The translations under genes were made by a program, and so were the position numbers. From Oscillospiraceae bacterium (GTDB lineage: Bacteria > Bacillota > Clostridia > Oscillospirales > Ruminococcaceae): a stretch of DNA of 64,000 bases. Below are positions 62,278 through 64,000 of this stretch, one piece after another. Within the stretch, counting starts at the first letter, position 1. Every line of letters starts with the position of its first letter. The notes below the pieces were generated by a model. It saw nothing but the letters and a program-made list of their open reading frames with translations, was not told where the DNA came from and searched no databases. The stretch covers positions 1 through 64,000 of the forward strand of contig WRAV01000004.1 of assembly GCA_009780025.1 (NCBI GenBank), written 5' to 3'.

Positions 62278-63756
62278 CTACAGATTCTTCAGCAGCCCGG
62301 TCTCCTCGTTGAACTCGTTGATGAGCGCCTCAACCTGCGCAGTTTGCTTTTGTACTGCTTCGAAAGTTTTATCTTGGGCATACCATTGGTCATTGAGCTC
62401 TTCGGCAGTTCTGCCCTGCTGCTCGACCCAAGTGTAGTATTTGAGGTTGTGTACCCTCTTGCGCTCTGCATAGGTCAGCTCAATTAGGTTGTCGGTGCGA
62501 ACGTTGCTCAGGCTGCCGGCGTAGGCAACAGCTGCCTTCACGCTGCTGTACTCGCCCTCTTCTGCCTTCATCTCTTCAAGGCGGGAGATGTACATCTCAA
62601 CAGAGTCGGTCAGCACGGTGGCCACAACGTCCTTGGAGGTCAGCTCGTAGTACTTGGCGAACTTGATGCAGCAAAGCATGTTGGTAACGCCGGAGATGCC
62701 CATAAACGCAAGTGCCTCAACATCTTCTGCACTCATGCCAAGTTCTTTGATAAGGTATTCTTTACCAGCGGGCTCGTTGAAGAGGCGGAGCAGTGCCATC
62801 GAGTCGTTGTCATCAATAGCGATCGCCATGTCGGTGTTCTTGATGTTGTGCACCCAGGGGATGTGCTTGTCACCAATGCCCTCAACGCGGTGGTCACCAA
62901 AGCCGTTATTGAGGATAGTGGGGCATTGCAGCGCCTCGCCCACGGCAATTTTGCTGTATGGGTACTTCTGCTTGAGGTAGTCACCGCTAGCCATCGTCCC
63001 TGCCGAGCCGGAGGTAAAGCAAACACCTGCAAAGTTACCATCCTTGCCCTTAATGCTCTCGAACGCATCGGCAATAGCGTGGCCGGTTACGTTGTAATGC
63101 CACATATAGTTGCCCATCTCCTCGAACTGGTTGAAGATTAGGCAGTCCGGGCGGGTGGCACGGATCTCGTTGGTTTTGTCAAAGATTTCTTTGACGTTGC
63201 TCTCGGTGCCGGGGGTGGCGATTACTTCGCCGGCTATGGTGTTGAGCCACTCAAAGCGCTCTTTGCTCATCCCTTCGGGCAAAATAGCTACCGACTCGCA
63301 GGCCAGGAGCTTTGAATTAAACGCGCCTCCACGGCAGTAGTTGCCGGTAGAGGGCCAAACAGCCTTTTGACTGGCAGCGTCAAACTGTCCGGTCACCAGC
63401 CTGGGAGCCAAGCAACCAAAGGACGCGCCAACTTTGTGGCATCCGGTCGGGAAATATTTGCCAACCATGCAGATAATTCTGGCGTCAACCCCGGTCAGTT
63501 TTGAAGGCAGCTCAATAAAGTTAGGACCGCTGTACAGCCCTCCCTTGAGAGTCCGCTCGTTCTTCCAGGTAATGCGGAATAGGTTGAGCGGGTTTATGTC
63601 CCATAGGCCCACACCGCGCAATTTTTCCTTAATCTTTTCAGGTACTTCTCCCTGTGGGTCGCGCATTTGCTTGAAGGTCGGCATAATCACGCCGTTCTCC
63701 TTCGCTTTTTGGATGTTACGCTTAAGGTTTTCCTTGTTTAAACTTAAGTCAATCAA
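62278..63756 (-). CDS. Fold-type II PLP-dependent enzyme of unknown substrate
   Basis: 492 residues. Related to cysteine synthase/tryptophan synthase-beta-like enzymes: a lysine in CHKVGASFG as probable Schiff base, STGNYCRGGAFNSKL as substrate loop, and TSGSAGTMASGDYL as PLP-phosphate loop. It is about 100-150 residues longer than cysteine synthase and differs clearly from DpaL downstream. TTG 63756 lies eight bases after GGAGG and is preferred; GTG 63765 touches the site. First gene of the cluster, so probably part of the same pathway as a lyase for an amino-acid-like intermediate. Confidence 0.8.
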   Translation of the reverse strand: MIDLSLNKENLKRNIQKAKENGVIMPTFKQMRDPQGEVPEKIKEKLRGVGLWDINPLNLFRITWKNERTLKGGLYSGPNFIELPSKLTGVDARIICMVGKYFPTGCHKVGASFGCLAPRLVTGQFDAASQKAVWPSTGNYCRGGAFNSKLLACESVAILPEGMSKERFEWLNTIAGEVIATPGTESNVKEIFDKTNEIRATRPDCLIFNQFEEMGNYMWHYNVTGHAIADAFESIKGKDGNFAGVCFTSGSAGTMASGDYLKQKYPYSKIAVGEALQCPTILNNGFGDHRVEGIGDKHIPWVHNIKNTDMAIAIDDNDSMALLRLFNEPAGKEYLIKELGMSAEDVEALAFMGISGVTNMLCCIKFAKYYELTSKDVVATVLTDSVEMYISRLEEMKAEEGEYSSVKAAVAYAGSLSNVRTDNLIELTYAERKRVHNLKYYTWVEQQGRTAEELNDQWYAQDKTFEAVQKQTAQVEALINEFNEETGLLKNL

Positions 63757-63765
63757 ACCTTGCAC

Positions 63766-64000
63766 CTCCGATATTTTTTCATTATTATCCAGCCTGTCGT
63801 TAGCATATCACAAACGCCGACGTACTTCAATTATTTTTTAGTACAAAAAAATAATTTTTAGTTAGTCGTTTTGCACAAACTCCTTGAGGAAGTATTGATT
63901 TTTTTGCCTGCGCCGTGTTACAATCAGGGCGAATCTTAAAATATGGTTGCCTATAATGTAATGGATAATCAACTGGCTGCAACGGAGTGCTTTGCGCACG
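63766..64000. other. Non-coding right end of the window
   Basis: No gene is supported here. The sequence is AT-rich near 63820-63860 and should contain the promoter for the leftward purine cluster, though I could not fix its boxes. A rightward promoter-like TTGCCT with TTACAAT is near 63905-63925 and may serve a gene beyond the window. Confidence 0.4.

Overview
The window is a stretch of a Gram-positive, anaerobic, endospore-forming chromosome, most like the Clostridia and probably an Oscillospiraceae/Ruminococcaceae-type organism. The evidence is the spoIIGA-sigE-sigG sporulation cluster, the Firmicute order glmU-prs-pth-mfd, lepA-hemW, type III glutamine synthetase, pyruvate phosphate dikinase, many TTG/GTG starts with strong GGAGG ribosome sites, and a fairly GC-rich sequence. 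No rRNA, tRNA, transposase, phage or CRISPR locus was seen.

Layout. 1-1.4 kb: a 105-bp-period direct repeat and an iron-sulfur aldo/keto reductase. 1.4-4.0 kb: sigG (unusual C-terminus), sigE and spoIIGA, leftward. 4.3-7.8 kb: GntP-type permease and cupin gene, divergent from a threonine-synthase-like PLP enzyme. 7.9-15.3 kb: a leftward run of PHP phosphatase, small membrane protein, topoisomerase IV-type subunits separated by a lipoprotein gene, and alanine racemase. 15.7-19.6 kb: NAD synthetase (degenerate glutaminase domain), a helical protein and enolase, rightward. 19.6-29.2 kb: an accessory catabolic island with an old-yellow-enzyme reductase, SDR, DapA-like lyase, complete TctABC-type transporter, DUF6282 amidohydrolase, an IclR regulator and a divergent DUF1445 protein. 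29.3-33.5 kb: HEPN protein, metallophosphoesterase and a pyruvate phosphate dikinase gene broken by an in-frame TAG. 33.8-45.8 kb: housekeeping run glmU, prs, two small genes, pth, mfd, a lipoprotein, lepA, hemW. 45.8-53.1 kb: ChrB-like protein, glnN, small genes, and deoC divergent from two nucleoside phosphorylases. 53.2-63.8 kb: a leftward purine/diaminopropionate cluster: PLP enzyme, dpaL (ygeX), DauR-like regulator, ygeY, ygeW, NCS2 permease and a fused selenium-dependent-type xanthine dehydrogenase.

The two accessory clusters look like self-contained nutrient-use modules, each with transporter, enzymes and a regulator. The 53-64 kb cluster resembles the gut-bacterial anaerobic urate/purine degradation locus but lacks ygfK, ssnA and hyuA and carries an extra PLP enzyme. 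The 19-29 kb island has no pathway I recognise.

The most unusual non-coding signal is a dispersed element of about 150-167 bp (4140-4306, 15323-15484, 49303-49453). The three copies share end and core motifs and a series of hairpins whose stem sequences differ between copies while pairing is mostly kept. Several other intergenic palindrome families are also present.
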